A stretch of 64,000 nucleotides of DNA from JAADHI01 sp964451325 (GTDB taxonomy: Bacteria; Nitrospirota; Nitrospiria; SBBL01; JAADHI01), in the NCBI GenBank assembly GCA_964451325.1, contig CAYVHO010000016.1:1-64000 (forward strand), written 5' to 3'. Below, one piece after another: positions 25,131 through 34,130 of this stretch. Position 1 is the first letter of the stretch; every line of letters starts with the position of its first letter. The notes below the pieces were generated by a model. The model was not told the DNA's origin. It worked only from the letters and a program-made list of their open reading frames with translations, and did not search any database. The position numbers and the translations under genes are program-made.

Positions 25131-26695
25131 CTCGTTTTATGTTGTATCGATTTTTGCAATATCCCCACGGCCAAAAATTCCGTTTCAAAGATGACTTCGT
25201 CGCTGGCCTTCTTTGAAATAAAACCTTGCATGCGTTTGAAACATTTTTCAGCCTCTGCGGGGACATTCATCGAACGGTAGAGGCTACCCATCACAAAATG
25301 ACCCAAAATAAATCGCGGATCAATATAGATCGCCTTTTTAATCTGAAGCATCGCGACATCCAGTATCCCCTTTGCCATATAGATGGTGGCAAGTGTGTAA
25401 TAGGGTTCCTTAAAAAGCGCGTCGATTTTTATACAGCGTTCCGACCAGGCAATCGCTTCTTCAAAATCGCCTTGGTTGGAGGCAATATGAGAAAGCATCC
25501 AGGCCGCACAGGTATGTTTTGGATTTATATCTACGATCCGCAAAAACCAGTCGATGGCCATTTCATAGCGTTTTTCAAAATAGTAGTGCATAGCCTCGTT
25601 AAAAAGACCCGTTTCTTCAAGTGAAACAGCCTCTTTTTTGGCCTGTTGAATCGGAAGTTTCTTCTCAGAGACCCGCAATTTTTTCTTCTTTTTATGCTTA
25701 TGAATAAATTGAAATAATCGCTCACCTTCCCCTGCCGTAGCCTTGTGCCCAAGATTCTTTATTTTTAAAGAACGCTGTTCACCTTCTATTTTTTTTAGAA
25801 AAGATGCACCCTGGTAGAGTGGCATGTCCACATCAAAATCAGAACCATTGGTACGATTTTTTTGATAAATGATTGCATCCGGAAAAGTCCTGGGTTTGAA
25901 TAAAGCATAACTTTGCGCGGAATGCTCCGCATCCCCGACAATGAGATAACCGCCTTCTTTTAAGGCGTCATAAAACTTTAGGGCCAAGGCTTTTATCGTT
26001 TTTTGATCAAAATAAATCATGACATTTCGACAAAAAACAATATCGAAGAGACCTTCCCCAGCCTTCATTTTCGGTGGGGCATCCGAGATCAGGTTATTTC
26101 TTTGAAATCGAACCAAGGGTTTATATGCCGCATTGATATGGTATAGTTCATCCTTTTTTCGAAAGGCACTCATCACCGTATCGCCATCAATTCCTCTAAA
26201 TGACCATTCACTGTAAATGCCTGATTTGGCCTTTCTTAAAGCCGCTTCATCGATATCTGTCGCGACAATCTCAATTTGCCATGTTTTAATTTTTGGGATC
26301 AATTTTTCCAAAAGAATCGCGATTGAATAGGGCTCTTCCCCAGTCGAACAACCTGCACTCCAAATCGAAATACATTTATTAACACAGACTTCCCGCTTGA
26401 TTATCTTAGGCAGAATTTGTTTTTCAAGCAGGTCAAAATGACTTTTTCCTCTAAAAAAATAGGTCTCATTTGTTGTGAGACAGGAAATCAGTTTTTTAAA
26501 ATCGCTCTCCCCTGCTTTAGATTTCAGGAAGGAGATATAGCGACTGAACTGTTTATAGGCGGCATCTTCATAGTGGGTTTCGAGGACGCTTTCAAAGGCA
26601 TCAAACCGGGATTCTGGAAAAAAAAGCCCTGTCCGTATCTGAATAAAGTCCCTGAAAACAAGAAGATTACTTTTTGTTAATCCCTTCGACATCAT
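25121..26695 (-). CDS. cheR: CheR methyltransferase with C-terminal TPR repeats (WspC-like)
   Basis: CheR methylates glutamates on the receptor using S-adenosylmethionine. The CheR helical domain is followed by the SAM site IWSAGCSTGEEPYSIAILL, ATDIDEAALRKAKSGIYSEW and DIVFCRNVMIYFDQKTI (to about residue 275). After a basic linker come tetratricopeptide-like repeats (about 370-500), with AMHYYFEKRYEMAIDWFLRI and EAIAWSERCIKIDALFKEPY. The 524-residue fusion is the WspC/FrzF type. It is the first gene of the operon, preceded by about 165 bases of AT-rich leader. A first methionine one codon downstream is equally possible. Confidence 0.92.
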   Translation of the reverse strand: MMSKGLTKSNLLVFRDFIQIRTGLFFPESRFDAFESVLETHYEDAAYKQFSRYISFLKSKAGESDFKKLISCLTTNETYFFRGKSHFDLLEKQILPKIIKREVCVNKCISIWSAGCSTGEEPYSIAILLEKLIPKIKTWQIEIVATDIDEAALRKAKSGIYSEWSFRGIDGDTVMSAFRKKDELYHINAAYKPLVRFQRNNLISDAPPKMKAGEGLFDIVFCRNVMIYFDQKTIKALALKFYDALKEGGYLIVGDAEHSAQSYALFKPRTFPDAIIYQKNRTNGSDFDVDMPLYQGASFLKKIEGEQRSLKIKNLGHKATAGEGERLFQFIHKHKKKKKLRVSEKKLPIQQAKKEAVSLEETGLFNEAMHYYFEKRYEMAIDWFLRIVDINPKHTCAAWMLSHIASNQGDFEEAIAWSERCIKIDALFKEPYYTLATIYMAKGILDVAMLQIKKAIYIDPRFILGHFVMGSLYRSMNVPAEAEKCFKRMQGFISKKASDEVIFETEFLAVGILQKSIQHKTRWV

Positions 26696-26860
26696 CTCGA
26701 CTATTTTACCTAACTAAAAAAATCAAATAAAAGGACAATACTCTTTTAAAGACCTACGACCGACACAGATCTTCCCTCATTGTCTATCGGAAGACAGGCC
26801 ATCGAACTTTAGAAAAAATTTAAAATTAACTTAGAACAGAAGGGAATTCGGCTTAAGATC

Positions 26861-27943
26861 TTAGGATGTGTCAACACACCCTGACAAACCCAGATATTTT
26901 TTCCGCTTGAAGGGCCTTGTTCTGACTTGCATGGCCCTCGGCTTGCCATTGAGGTGCAGAAAAGAGTGTTTTTCCGCAGTTTTGTGGATTTTAGTTAGAT
27001 CTGCAAGGCTCAGCCATTGCAGCAGTATTTGATTTTCCTTGTTTTGGTGGGTCGCAGAAACCGTTGTATTGTCGGTACAAATCGAGACAGGAATTCCGTA
27101 CTCCAGAAAAGTCAAGATGGGATGGGGTTCCCCGATTTTGACCGCGCCAGTTTGGTAATTAGAGGTGTAACAACATTCAATCATAATCTGGTCTTTTGCA
27201 AGGCGTTTTAACAAGGCTTTGTCGTAAATCGCAGAACACCCATGACCAATTCGTGTTGCACCCAATATATCAATGGACTCCCATATCGCCTCAGGGCCTT
27301 CATCCTCTCCTGCATGAATCGTCAGATGTAAACCCCCAGATCGGGCGATATCGTAGGATTCTCCAAAAAGTCGCGCAGGATTTCCGCGTTCCGCACCTGC
27401 GAGATCAAAACCGATCACGCCACTGCGTTCATGCAAGGATTGCGATTCCGAAATGGCCTGCCGTGCCAGTATCTTCGCAATATGCGGTCCTTGGTGACGC
27501 ATGGCAATCACGATCAAACCCATCTCCATATCGGAGAAGCGCTGCTTGGCTTTGTTAATACCACTTAAAACCGAACTGATCGTTTGTCTCAGGGTGAGCC
27601 CCGCAAAAGAGTGAATAATGGGGGCATACCGCAGCTCAAGTAGACGGACATTGTTGTTGTAGGCTTCGGCGATAATGGATTCGATCACCGATGTAATGTT
27701 GTCATAAAACTGTGTAATCCATTGGGGGTAATGAAACTTGTCGAGATAGCGCAATAGCGCCCCTTCTTCCCCTTCTTGCAAGACCAAGAGTTTCTCCATT
27801 TCTTTTTTAGTCTCAACCGGATGAAGACCGTGTTTTTTCATAAGCTTCCAAGTCACATCAACCGGAATCGAGCCATCCACATGTTGATGCAGTTCGACCT
27901 TCTGCATCTCTACTACGGCCTTGTCTACTTTGAGTCTTTTCAT
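26861..27943 (-). CDS. add: Adenosine deaminase family protein
   Basis: The enzyme deaminates adenosine (or a related purine) to inosine. The zinc ligands appear in VELHQHVDGS and LTIHAGEDEG, and the catalytic aspartate in SICTDNTTVSAT. RIGHGCSAI is also conserved. The ATG at 27943 has an AGAGAG site; an upstream in-frame start at 27991 would add 16 unconserved residues. The last 35 residues are basic. It is a single gene with no purine genes nearby. Some family members act on other substrates, so the specificity is provisional. Confidence 0.88.
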   Translation of the reverse strand: MKRLKVDKAVVEMQKVELHQHVDGSIPVDVTWKLMKKHGLHPVETKKEMEKLLVLQEGEEGALLRYLDKFHYPQWITQFYDNITSVIESIIAEAYNNNVRLLELRYAPIIHSFAGLTLRQTISSVLSGINKAKQRFSDMEMGLIVIAMRHQGPHIAKILARQAISESQSLHERSGVIGFDLAGAERGNPARLFGESYDIARSGGLHLTIHAGEDEGPEAIWESIDILGATRIGHGCSAIYDKALLKRLAKDQIMIECCYTSNYQTGAVKIGEPHPILTFLEYGIPVSICTDNTTVSATHQNKENQILLQWLSLADLTKIHKTAEKHSFLHLNGKPRAMQVRTRPFKRKKYLGLSGCVDTS

Positions 27944-28031
27944 ACTCTCTAACCGTCCTAATTTAAAATAGTTTATCTCAGCACCCAGCACGGGTCAAGA
28001 AAATCACCTTGTCACAACAGACGGAAAAAAA

Positions 28032-28595
28032 TCAGACAACTTTGTGTTCGTAGAGATGCACGTCTCTCTGAAGGAAGGGAATCTCAATGCCAGCGGCATC
28101 AAGCACCAATTTTGATTTTTCGGTCACGGAAAAATACACATCCCAATAATCGGCCACCTTACACCAGGGACGCACAACAAGATTGACCGAACTATCGGCA
28201 AGCTCTGAAACAGCAACCAAGGGTTCCGGCGTCTCCAAGACAAGGGGATCCGACTTCATCATATTAACCAGAACTTCTTTTGCCCGTGTAACGTCCGCTG
28301 GATAGGCAACTCCGACCACAAGGTCAACACGCAGATCTCCCTCAGCAGAAAAATTTACGACAGCATTGTTCGACAAAGCAGGATTGGGAACAATGATGCG
28401 TTTGTTATCAGGAGAAACCAAAATGGTATTAAAAATCTGCACTTCCTTCACAACGCCAAGATGCCCCTGTGAGTCAATTAAATCACCCACACGATAGGGT
28501 TTAAACAAAAGAATCATACCCCTCCCGCAAAAAAAGCTAACCCATAAGAACATCTAGGGTCAACTTAAAAAAGGGATAATGCAATTGGGTTGATT
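28032..28595 (-). pseudogene. Broken MscS-type mechanosensitive channel gene
   Basis: The visible frame encodes the pore end and cytoplasmic domain of a small-conductance channel: LLFKPYRVGDLIDSQGHLGV, VQIFNTILVSPDNKRIIVPN and the alpha/beta end. The three membrane helices are missing. The last pore residues LAFFAGGV appear in another frame just upstream, and inserting one base before the ATG of MILLFKPY would join them. Beyond about 28595 no channel sequence continues. The gene therefore has lost its 5' part and carries a frameshift. Confidence 0.7.
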
Positions 28596-28644
28596 TTCTG
28601 ATTATAATGTAAATGCCGCCATCTTTTTAAAAATGGGGAGCGAT

Positions 28645-29055
28645 ATGACACAAAACAAACACAATGCAGGCCCTGCGATTAAAACCAAACCGCCTTACGA
28701 TTTAATGGCACTCGGCATTCTAATGATTCTCGCCGGACTTATCGACATTAGCATTATTCTAAAAAATCCAGATTACGAGATGCCGATTTTTGGCATGAAA
28801 TTGCCTGGAAAGGCAGGTTGGTATTTTATTTTAATTGTCTTCCCACTCTTTCACTTTATCGCGGGATATGGCGCGCTTCTTGCCCGGAAATGGGCATACT
28901 ACCTGTATGTCCTTCCAACTTTTTATATCATTGCAAGCTCAGCCGTCAGCCGAATAACCCTTGAGCCACCACATCGCATCCGAACGACGATCCTGCTGAC
29001 TATGCCACTCTTTCTCATTTATCTTTATTGGCGGAGAAAACACTTCCGCCGCTGA
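28645..29055 (+). CDS. Small four-helix membrane protein, unknown function
   Basis: I do not recognise this 136-residue protein. Four hydrophobic segments are visible: LMALGILMILAGLIDISIIL, YFILIVFPLFHFIAGYGALL, YYLYVLPTFYIIASS and a last one near TTILLTMPLFLIYLY. The C-terminus is basic (WRRKHFRR). The start is the ATG after GGGGAG; an ATG 12 bases upstream lacks a ribosome site. It stands alone between the broken channel gene and the mgtC-like gene. Confidence 0.65.
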   Translation: MTQNKHNAGPAIKTKPPYDLMALGILMILAGLIDISIILKNPDYEMPIFGMKLPGKAGWYFILIVFPLFHFIAGYGALLARKWAYYLYVLPTFYIIASSAVSRITLEPPHRIRTTILLTMPLFLIYLYWRRKHFRR

Positions 29056-29102
29056 AGAAGTCTCCCCCCACAAGACCAGCAATGGTTCAAAAATATAATT
29101 CC

Positions 29103-29798
29103 CTACAAATAACTCCACTTCACCTTTTTTAACTTCAATGGAGACGCTTCTAAAGATCTCATAATGCCCTGAAATAAGTGGTCAGGCAGTCCTTTGTTAT
29201 GTAACCTCAAGGAAAAGCGCGAGATAACGGTATCTTGTTCATAATTTTTTTCGATGTCGCAGTTCAGTATCGTAAGATGCTCTCCTTGAATCAAGGCCGC
29301 AAGTTCCGAAGGATTCACATTTGCGGGGGTCGTCACAATCAAATTTCGGTAGTAGTCTTTTGCATAAGTTCGCTCAAAATATTTGAGTAAGATCAATCCA
29401 CTCAATGCAAGCACCGTCGTAAAGCCCGAAATCACATAGTACCCGCCACCTGCGGCCATGCCGATCCCCGCAGCAGTCCATAAAGAAGCCGCCGTGGTGA
29501 GCCCCCGCACATTCACGCCCGCCTTAATAATAACCCCTGCCCCCAAAAAACCGATGCCTGTTACAATTTGGGCCGCAATCCGCGTGGGATCAGCAACAGA
29601 ACCAGTATTAGCCGATGTCCTTGCAACAACCTCGGACAGTACCATAAAAACACCCGCCCCCAGACTGACCAGTAAATGTGTGCGCAAACCGGCATCGCGA
29701 CCATGAATATCACGCTCCAAACCAACGAATCCCCCAAAGAGGGAGGCAATCAGCAGTCGAATCAAAAGATCAAGTTCAACTTCAAAAAAAGGAGACAT
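29103..29798 (-). CDS. MgtC/SapB family membrane protein
   Basis: The 231-residue protein has the four-helix MgtC membrane domain with LLIASLFGGFVGLERDIHGR, DAGLRTHLLVSLGAGVFMV, ARIAAQIVTGIGFLGAG-like text and LTTAASLWTAAGIGMAAGGG. A C-terminal ACT-like domain of about 75 residues follows. MgtC proteins are linked to growth at low magnesium or acid stress and to ATP synthase or phosphate control in pathogens; the role here is open. No Mg transporter gene is next to it. Confidence 0.88.
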   Translation of the reverse strand: MSPFFEVELDLLIRLLIASLFGGFVGLERDIHGRDAGLRTHLLVSLGAGVFMVLSEVVARTSANTGSVADPTRIAAQIVTGIGFLGAGVIIKAGVNVRGLTTAASLWTAAGIGMAAGGGYYVISGFTTVLALSGLILLKYFERTYAKDYYRNLIVTTPANVNPSELAALIQGEHLTILNCDIEKNYEQDTVISRFSLRLHNKGLPDHLFQGIMRSLEASPLKLKKVKWSYL

Positions 29799-30106
29799 GA
29801 GAAACCCCAGTTCATCATTTTCTAAAAAATAAGCAGGTCGAAAGGAAAGAACAAATCACCAAAATGGTATACATTTAAGTGTAATCCTGCTTGCCTTGAA
29901 TTGCAAGGATAAGACTTTTATTCATCCAGTCGTTCAGGGAGACTGAATATTCAGATTTTTTTCAATTTAAGGCCGCTCTGATTAAGGCCGAATTGCACAG
30001 CCTGGGACGATTGCGTTATACAGGAGTCATTATTTGATTTGTTAATTGAAAGCCCCGGATCTCAAGCTTCCAATTAACACCCCATTCAGGACAGGAAAAA
30101 AACGAC
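29799..30106. other. Intergenic region with stem-loops before the dnaJ-like gene
   Basis: This 308-base spacer holds no open frame of note. It contains a small CCTTG/CAAGG hairpin near 29895-29910 and a larger inverted repeat at 30041-30078, described separately. No CIRCE-type repeat (TTAGCACTC...GAGTGCTAA) was seen. Confidence 0.5.
30041..30078 (+). promoter_or_regulatory. Inverted repeat upstream of the dnaJ-like gene
   Basis: GTTAATTG (30041-30048) pairs exactly with CAATTAAC (30071-30078), and the arms extend inward to AAGC/GCTT with one mismatch, giving 12 of 13 pairs. It ends 28 bases before the start codon. It could be an operator or a leader hairpin that responds to heat. Confidence 0.5.
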
Positions 30107-31054
30107 ATGGAATACAGAGACTATTACGAAATGATGGGTGTCAAACGAGATGCAACACCGGACGAGATTAAAAAGGCCTACCGCAAACAGGCCCGCTTGT
30201 ACCATCCAGACATCAGCAAAGAAAAAAATGCAGAAAAAAAATTTAAAGAAGCGGGCGAAGCCTACGAAGTCTTAAAAGACCCAAAAAAACGTGCGGCCTA
30301 TGATCGATTAGGCGCAAACTGGAAAAACGGGCAAGAATTTCGCCCACCACCCAATTGGGGCGGTAACCCAGGGTTTGGCGGTGGAGGATTTTCTCCCGGT
30401 GCTGGAGCAAATTTCAGCGATTTTTTTGAATCCCTTTTTGGAGGAGCGGGCGGGGGATTTCAGCACACACAAGGCCAAACAGCCCCCACACGCGGCGAAG
30501 ACCGAACCGTCAATCTCACCATCAATCTGGAAGATGCTTATCACGGTATGACACAAACCATTGCACTGCGCACGCCCGTCATAGATCAACAAGGCCATGC
30601 AAAAAAACAAGAACAGCGTCTAAAAGTAAAAATACCCAAAGGCATCAAAGCAGGACAACGGATACGACTTCAAGGAAAAGGGGATGCCGGAACAGGAGGT
30701 GCGTCTCCCGGCGACCTTTATTTAAAGATTGCCTTCAAAAAAAACCCACTCTACCGCACGGAAGAAAAAGATGTTTTTCTCGATCTTCCCATCGCCCCCT
30801 GGGAACTCATGCTTGGCACAACGATTCAAGTCCCGACACCGGAGGGAAAGGTTCAGCTCAGAATTCCGGAAAACTCTAAATCAGGTCAGAAATTACGACT
30901 CAAAGGCCGCGGTATTCCAGGAAAACCCTATGGAGATTTTTTCGTTGTACTTAACTTGGTCCTGCCCCCCGCAGAAGACGACGAATCAAAAGCATTGTAT
31001 GAAAAAATGGCAAAAGATTTCACCTTTGATGTACGAACACATTTTGACGTATAA
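30107..31054 (+). CDS. cbpA: DnaJ/CbpA-type J-domain co-chaperone
   Basis: This type II Hsp40 stimulates DnaK and holds unfolded proteins. The J domain (1-70) has YRKQARLYHPDISKEKN with the HPD motif. A Gly/Phe-rich stretch follows (about 83-125). The two beta-sandwich C-terminal domains (about 130-310) include RGEDRTVNLTINLEDAYHGM and RLKGRGIPGKPYGDFFVVLN. There is no CxxCxGxG zinc finger, which separates it from canonical DnaJ. Its 315 residues fit CbpA. It is monocistronic. Confidence 0.92.
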   Translation: MEYRDYYEMMGVKRDATPDEIKKAYRKQARLYHPDISKEKNAEKKFKEAGEAYEVLKDPKKRAAYDRLGANWKNGQEFRPPPNWGGNPGFGGGGFSPGAGANFSDFFESLFGGAGGGFQHTQGQTAPTRGEDRTVNLTINLEDAYHGMTQTIALRTPVIDQQGHAKKQEQRLKVKIPKGIKAGQRIRLQGKGDAGTGGASPGDLYLKIAFKKNPLYRTEEKDVFLDLPIAPWELMLGTTIQVPTPEGKVQLRIPENSKSGQKLRLKGRGIPGKPYGDFFVVLNLVLPPAEDDESKALYEKMAKDFTFDVRTHFDV

Positions 31055-31093
31055 AAAAAAACCTCCTCTCCCAAAACATCTGAGAGAGGAGGT
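31053..31093. terminator. Bidirectional terminator between convergent genes
   Basis: ACCTCCTCTC (31061-31070) pairs with GAGAGGAGGT (31084-31093). The nine A residues at 31053-31061 are a U tract for the minus-strand transcript, so it mainly ends the DUF4382 lipoprotein gene and may also end the dnaJ-like transcript. Confidence 0.8.
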
Positions 31094-31142
31094 TACAAGG
31101 ACGTTTTCTCACGTCTTCCTTATTTAGTCAATCCGCAAAAAA

Positions 31143-33023
31143 CTACCTTAAAATAACAACCGCACGACGGGACACCATTGTTTGTGTGATACCCGTGTAA
31201 GACCCTTTGGCATATAAACGAGCCAGCGCAGCGTCGTTTTCCAAACGCAGCGTCAGATCATTCACAAAATCCCCAAAATCACTGTGAACACTCACCGCAC
31301 CGGATTGCCGAATGGCGTAACGACCACGACCTTCGTCCGTCGGCAAGACTTGAGGCGCAGGTTCCGGTGTCAACTCGACAAAATGCTGACGAGTCCGAAA
31401 GACATGATGCAAACGCCCGACTCCGGTCAAATCCAAGGCAAGTCCTGATTCTGAAGATGAAACAAAGGGCTTTTCTGTCGCGGGTTTCCAGTGAACGGCC
31501 ATTGTGGCTTTTCTCCCATTGACGTCCATGATCGTCCGGGCAAAAAAATCAGGGGGTGCGGCTCCAAAAGGTGCAACATGTCCACGCAGACGCATGGGCT
31601 CACCCACTTCAGCTTCTGCCAGCGTGAGATTTCCCGTCGCCACGACATAAGCCACCGGATCACTGCCTGTCCCTGTGAAATCAAAGATTTCAATCGCTCG
31701 ACCGTTGATGGCCCTGAGTGTCATTTCAACTTCAGAAGCATCGGTTTGCATCGCATTCACCGTCCCCACAACAGTCGTGTACAGCATACGCACCAAACCC
31801 TCTGTGGCATCAATGCTTAAGGCAGCGGCAATACTATCGCTCAAGACATCCGTGTTCACGACACCGGAAACTGTTCCAAAAACGGTAACGCGCTGCCCCA
31901 CGGAAAGATCATCTTTGTTGAAAGGATCTGTTTCATCGGCATGTGCACCTTGTTTCGTCACCTTCGTGCCTTCACCCAGCAGAACCTTGACATCCTGATG
32001 CAGGACGATTTCATTTTCGTCTCGTATCAATGTCGCACCACGAACCGTCAAGGTGTCACCCGACCGGGCAATGATACTCCCACGAACCGCGTCGCGCTCC
32101 CCGCCTGGCACACTGCTGCCTGCTAAGACCTCACGTGCCTTAAAAACACGCGCCCGAACATTGAATTCTCCAAAAACCACCACAGGGGTTCTCAGGGGTT
32201 TTTGCGCTAAAAGCGAGAACCCTTTACTGCCTTCTCCGGTTTCTCCGTCCACTTCATAAGTTGTTTCCGCACTGGGCACAATTGTCAGTTTTCCAAAATG
32301 CCGTGCATCCCTATGAATTCGGTGACGGAAAGGACGAATCGCAATTTCAAACGTTTCTTCTCTCTCATTCAACTCAGCAAGCAAACCACGAATGCGATGT
32401 CGCTTCAGGTGATCAAAATCAGGATCCACCTCCGCAATCAAGGTGGGTTCCACCATTACCATCGGTGGTACGGGCACAGTATCGACGGTATTGGTCGCCT
32501 CCAAATCAAAATCCAAAGACAAGTGTGCCGGAACACCCGGTGCGATGATAAGCCGGCGATTGATATCCAGTTTCACCTTGACTTCGAGCGTCGTGAGTGC
32601 ATTGCCATCCTCATCCTGCGTCACTGCCGGTGTTGAAAGACCACCGACTTCGACTTGAATATCGGCATTGCTATAATCAAGTACCATTGTCGCTTCTGTA
32701 TACGCACCCAAAGGAATGGTTGCCGCAGTCAGAATTTCCGACAATTCAACATACTCTGCAAAATCAACACGTGTGGTCAGCGGCAGGGTTTCAACCTTGT
32801 CGCCATTTTTGCGTGTCAGCATGATAGATAAGATATCTACTTCATATTTTTCAAAATCACCTTCGGCGTCTGTGAGACTAATCACCACATCGCCTTTTTC
32901 CAAAGCGGCCGCACCACCATCACTGCCGCCACTGCTACTGCCGCATCCCGTCAAAACCGTCGCTGTTACAAACAGCCCCGTCATGAAAAAGAAGGGTGCA
33001 AACCATCGTTTCATCCTATTCAT
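31143..33023 (-). CDS. DUF4382/DUF5666-type lipoprotein
   Basis: A signal peptide ends in TVLTGC followed by GSSSGG, a lipobox with a Ser/Gly tether. Residues about 40-185 match the DUF4382 pattern (GDVVISLTDAEGDFEKYEVD, VDILSIMLTR). The rest contains short beta-rich repeats of the DUF5666 kind, each with a V-x-G-x-V core, such as VRGSIIARSGDTLTVRGATL and VGQRVTVFGTVSGVVNTDVL. The function of these domains is unknown; they are common on cell-surface lipoproteins. The ATG at 33023 has a perfect AAGGAGGA site, so the longer frame to 33077 is not the start. It is monocistronic. Confidence 0.8.
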   Translation of the reverse strand: MNRMKRWFAPFFFMTGLFVTATVLTGCGSSSGGSDGGAAALEKGDVVISLTDAEGDFEKYEVDILSIMLTRKNGDKVETLPLTTRVDFAEYVELSEILTAATIPLGAYTEATMVLDYSNADIQVEVGGLSTPAVTQDEDGNALTTLEVKVKLDINRRLIIAPGVPAHLSLDFDLEATNTVDTVPVPPMVMVEPTLIAEVDPDFDHLKRHRIRGLLAELNEREETFEIAIRPFRHRIHRDARHFGKLTIVPSAETTYEVDGETGEGSKGFSLLAQKPLRTPVVVFGEFNVRARVFKAREVLAGSSVPGGERDAVRGSIIARSGDTLTVRGATLIRDENEIVLHQDVKVLLGEGTKVTKQGAHADETDPFNKDDLSVGQRVTVFGTVSGVVNTDVLSDSIAAALSIDATEGLVRMLYTTVVGTVNAMQTDASEVEMTLRAINGRAIEIFDFTGTGSDPVAYVVATGNLTLAEAEVGEPMRLRGHVAPFGAAPPDFFARTIMDVNGRKATMAVHWKPATEKPFVSSSESGLALDLTGVGRLHHVFRTRQHFVELTPEPAPQVLPTDEGRGRYAIRQSGAVSVHSDFGDFVNDLTLRLENDAALARLYAKGSYTGITQTMVSRRAVVILR

Positions 33024-33260
33024 TTTTATCCTCCTTAAATTCAATTCTATGTCTCTTGCAATCAAATAAGGCCGCAATGTTTCTCACCCTTACCCCCCAA
33101 CTAACGCATGAAGAGACAATCGGTTGACACGGTAAAGCAGTAAATGAGCAATAAAGCCGTATTTCAGGAAAACCTGCGGATTCGATCCGCAAAAACGATT
33201 CTTGAAGAGCCGACAAAGCCTCTGCTACCATGAGCCAAACTGAAAGAGAGGACACATGTA

Positions 33261-33692
33261 ATGGATACATTATTTACAATGAAATCGTTGTCGCAATACG
33301 CTCAGGTCTGGCAACAGATCCAAGAAGGACTTCCCTTGAGCGAAGATGAAGAAATTGTTGCGGGTGTTATGAAAGAACATCCAGAATTCGACGCCTTCTG
33401 GTTGGCGGGAGAAACTGCGCTACACCCACAGGAAATTGACGGCTTCGTCGTAAACCCCATGATTCATGCGGGTTTGCACGTGATTGGCGAAAAACAGGTT
33501 CTTGAACTCAGTCCCGAAGAGACATCAGTCACCCTTCAAGCCCTCGTTGATCGCGGCATAACACGTCATGAAGCCATGCACAAAATCATTGGCATTTGGG
33601 GCGACCTTTATTTTAAGTCCATCCGAGGTGGGGCTTCTATGTATGAGTGGGAATACATTACCTTATTAAACAGCCTCTGGCGCTCAAGCTAG
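33261..33692 (+). CDS. DUF1841 family protein
   Basis: The 143-residue protein resembles DUF1841, a small proteobacterial family of unknown function. The visible markers are VNPMIHAGLHVIGEKQVLEL and GITRHEAMHKIIGIWGDLYF, with conserved histidines that could bind a metal. It lies 53 bases before the thioredoxin-like ferredoxin gene on the same strand and may be co-transcribed. Confidence 0.75.
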   Translation: MDTLFTMKSLSQYAQVWQQIQEGLPLSEDEEIVAGVMKEHPEFDAFWLAGETALHPQEIDGFVVNPMIHAGLHVIGEKQVLELSPEETSVTLQALVDRGITRHEAMHKIIGIWGDLYFKSIRGGASMYEWEYITLLNSLWRSS

Positions 33693-33745
33693 GGCCTGTC
33701 GATATTTCAAAAAATATTTATAATTTAAGGACTTAAGGAGACAAA

Positions 33746-34072
33746 ATGGCAAAACACAAATATCATATTCTCGTTTGCACAACGACCCGCCCCCCTGGAA
33801 ATATGCGTGGCTCCTGCGGAGAAAAGAAAAGCCAAGACCTTATCAACGCCTTTTATCAAGAGATGGAAAAAAAGATGCTTTTCGGTCAGATCCTGATTAC
33901 GGAATCCAGCTGTCTCGGCCCCTGCCCGATTGGTGCAACCGTTGTCGTTTATCCAGAGGGCATTTGGTACAAGGGCGTGACCGCACCCGATGTTGTCGAA
34001 ATTATGGAAGAGCACATTACAAATGGCAAACCCGTCGAACGTTTGATGGTTCCTGATGAAATGTGGGGGTAG
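33746..34072 (+). CDS. Thioredoxin-like [2Fe-2S] ferredoxin
   Basis: The 108-residue protein is a Shethna-type ferredoxin with four cysteines: one in HILVCTTTRPPG, one in GSCGEK and two in SSCLGPCPIGATVVVYPEG. This is the C-x12-C then C-x3-C pattern of 2Fe-2S proteins related to the NuoE C-terminal domain. PEGIWYKGVTAPDVVEIMEE is the typical fold end. It probably transfers electrons in the cytoplasm, but no partner enzyme is adjacent. It has an AAGGAG ribosome site. Confidence 0.88.
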   Translation: MAKHKYHILVCTTTRPPGNMRGSCGEKKSQDLINAFYQEMEKKMLFGQILITESSCLGPCPIGATVVVYPEGIWYKGVTAPDVVEIMEEHITNGKPVERLMVPDEMWG

Positions 34073-34105
34073 TTAAAGACGACTCAATAAACTCCATTCT
34101 ATCTT

Positions 34106-34130
34106 CCCCCCTTAAAAAAAGGGGGGATTT
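34106..34130. terminator. Terminator between convergent genes
   Basis: Six C residues (34106-34111) pair with six G residues (34121-34126) around TTAAAAAAA. It lies between the ferredoxin gene and the convergent PNPOx-like gene, whose stop codon it touches. The T tract is short. Confidence 0.6.

Noticed and set aside
26748..26762. TTTTAAAGACCT match to the inverted-repeat element ends
   Set aside because: Only about 12 bases match and the GGGGTC part is missing, so it is probably chance.
29799..30106. Possible CIRCE element before the dnaJ-like gene
   Set aside because: The TTAGCACTC/GAGTGCTAA consensus is absent; the inverted repeat present has a different sequence.
33122..33127. TTGACA hexamer before the DUF1841 gene
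   Set aside because: No acceptable -10 box lies at 16-18 bases, so I did not call a promoter.
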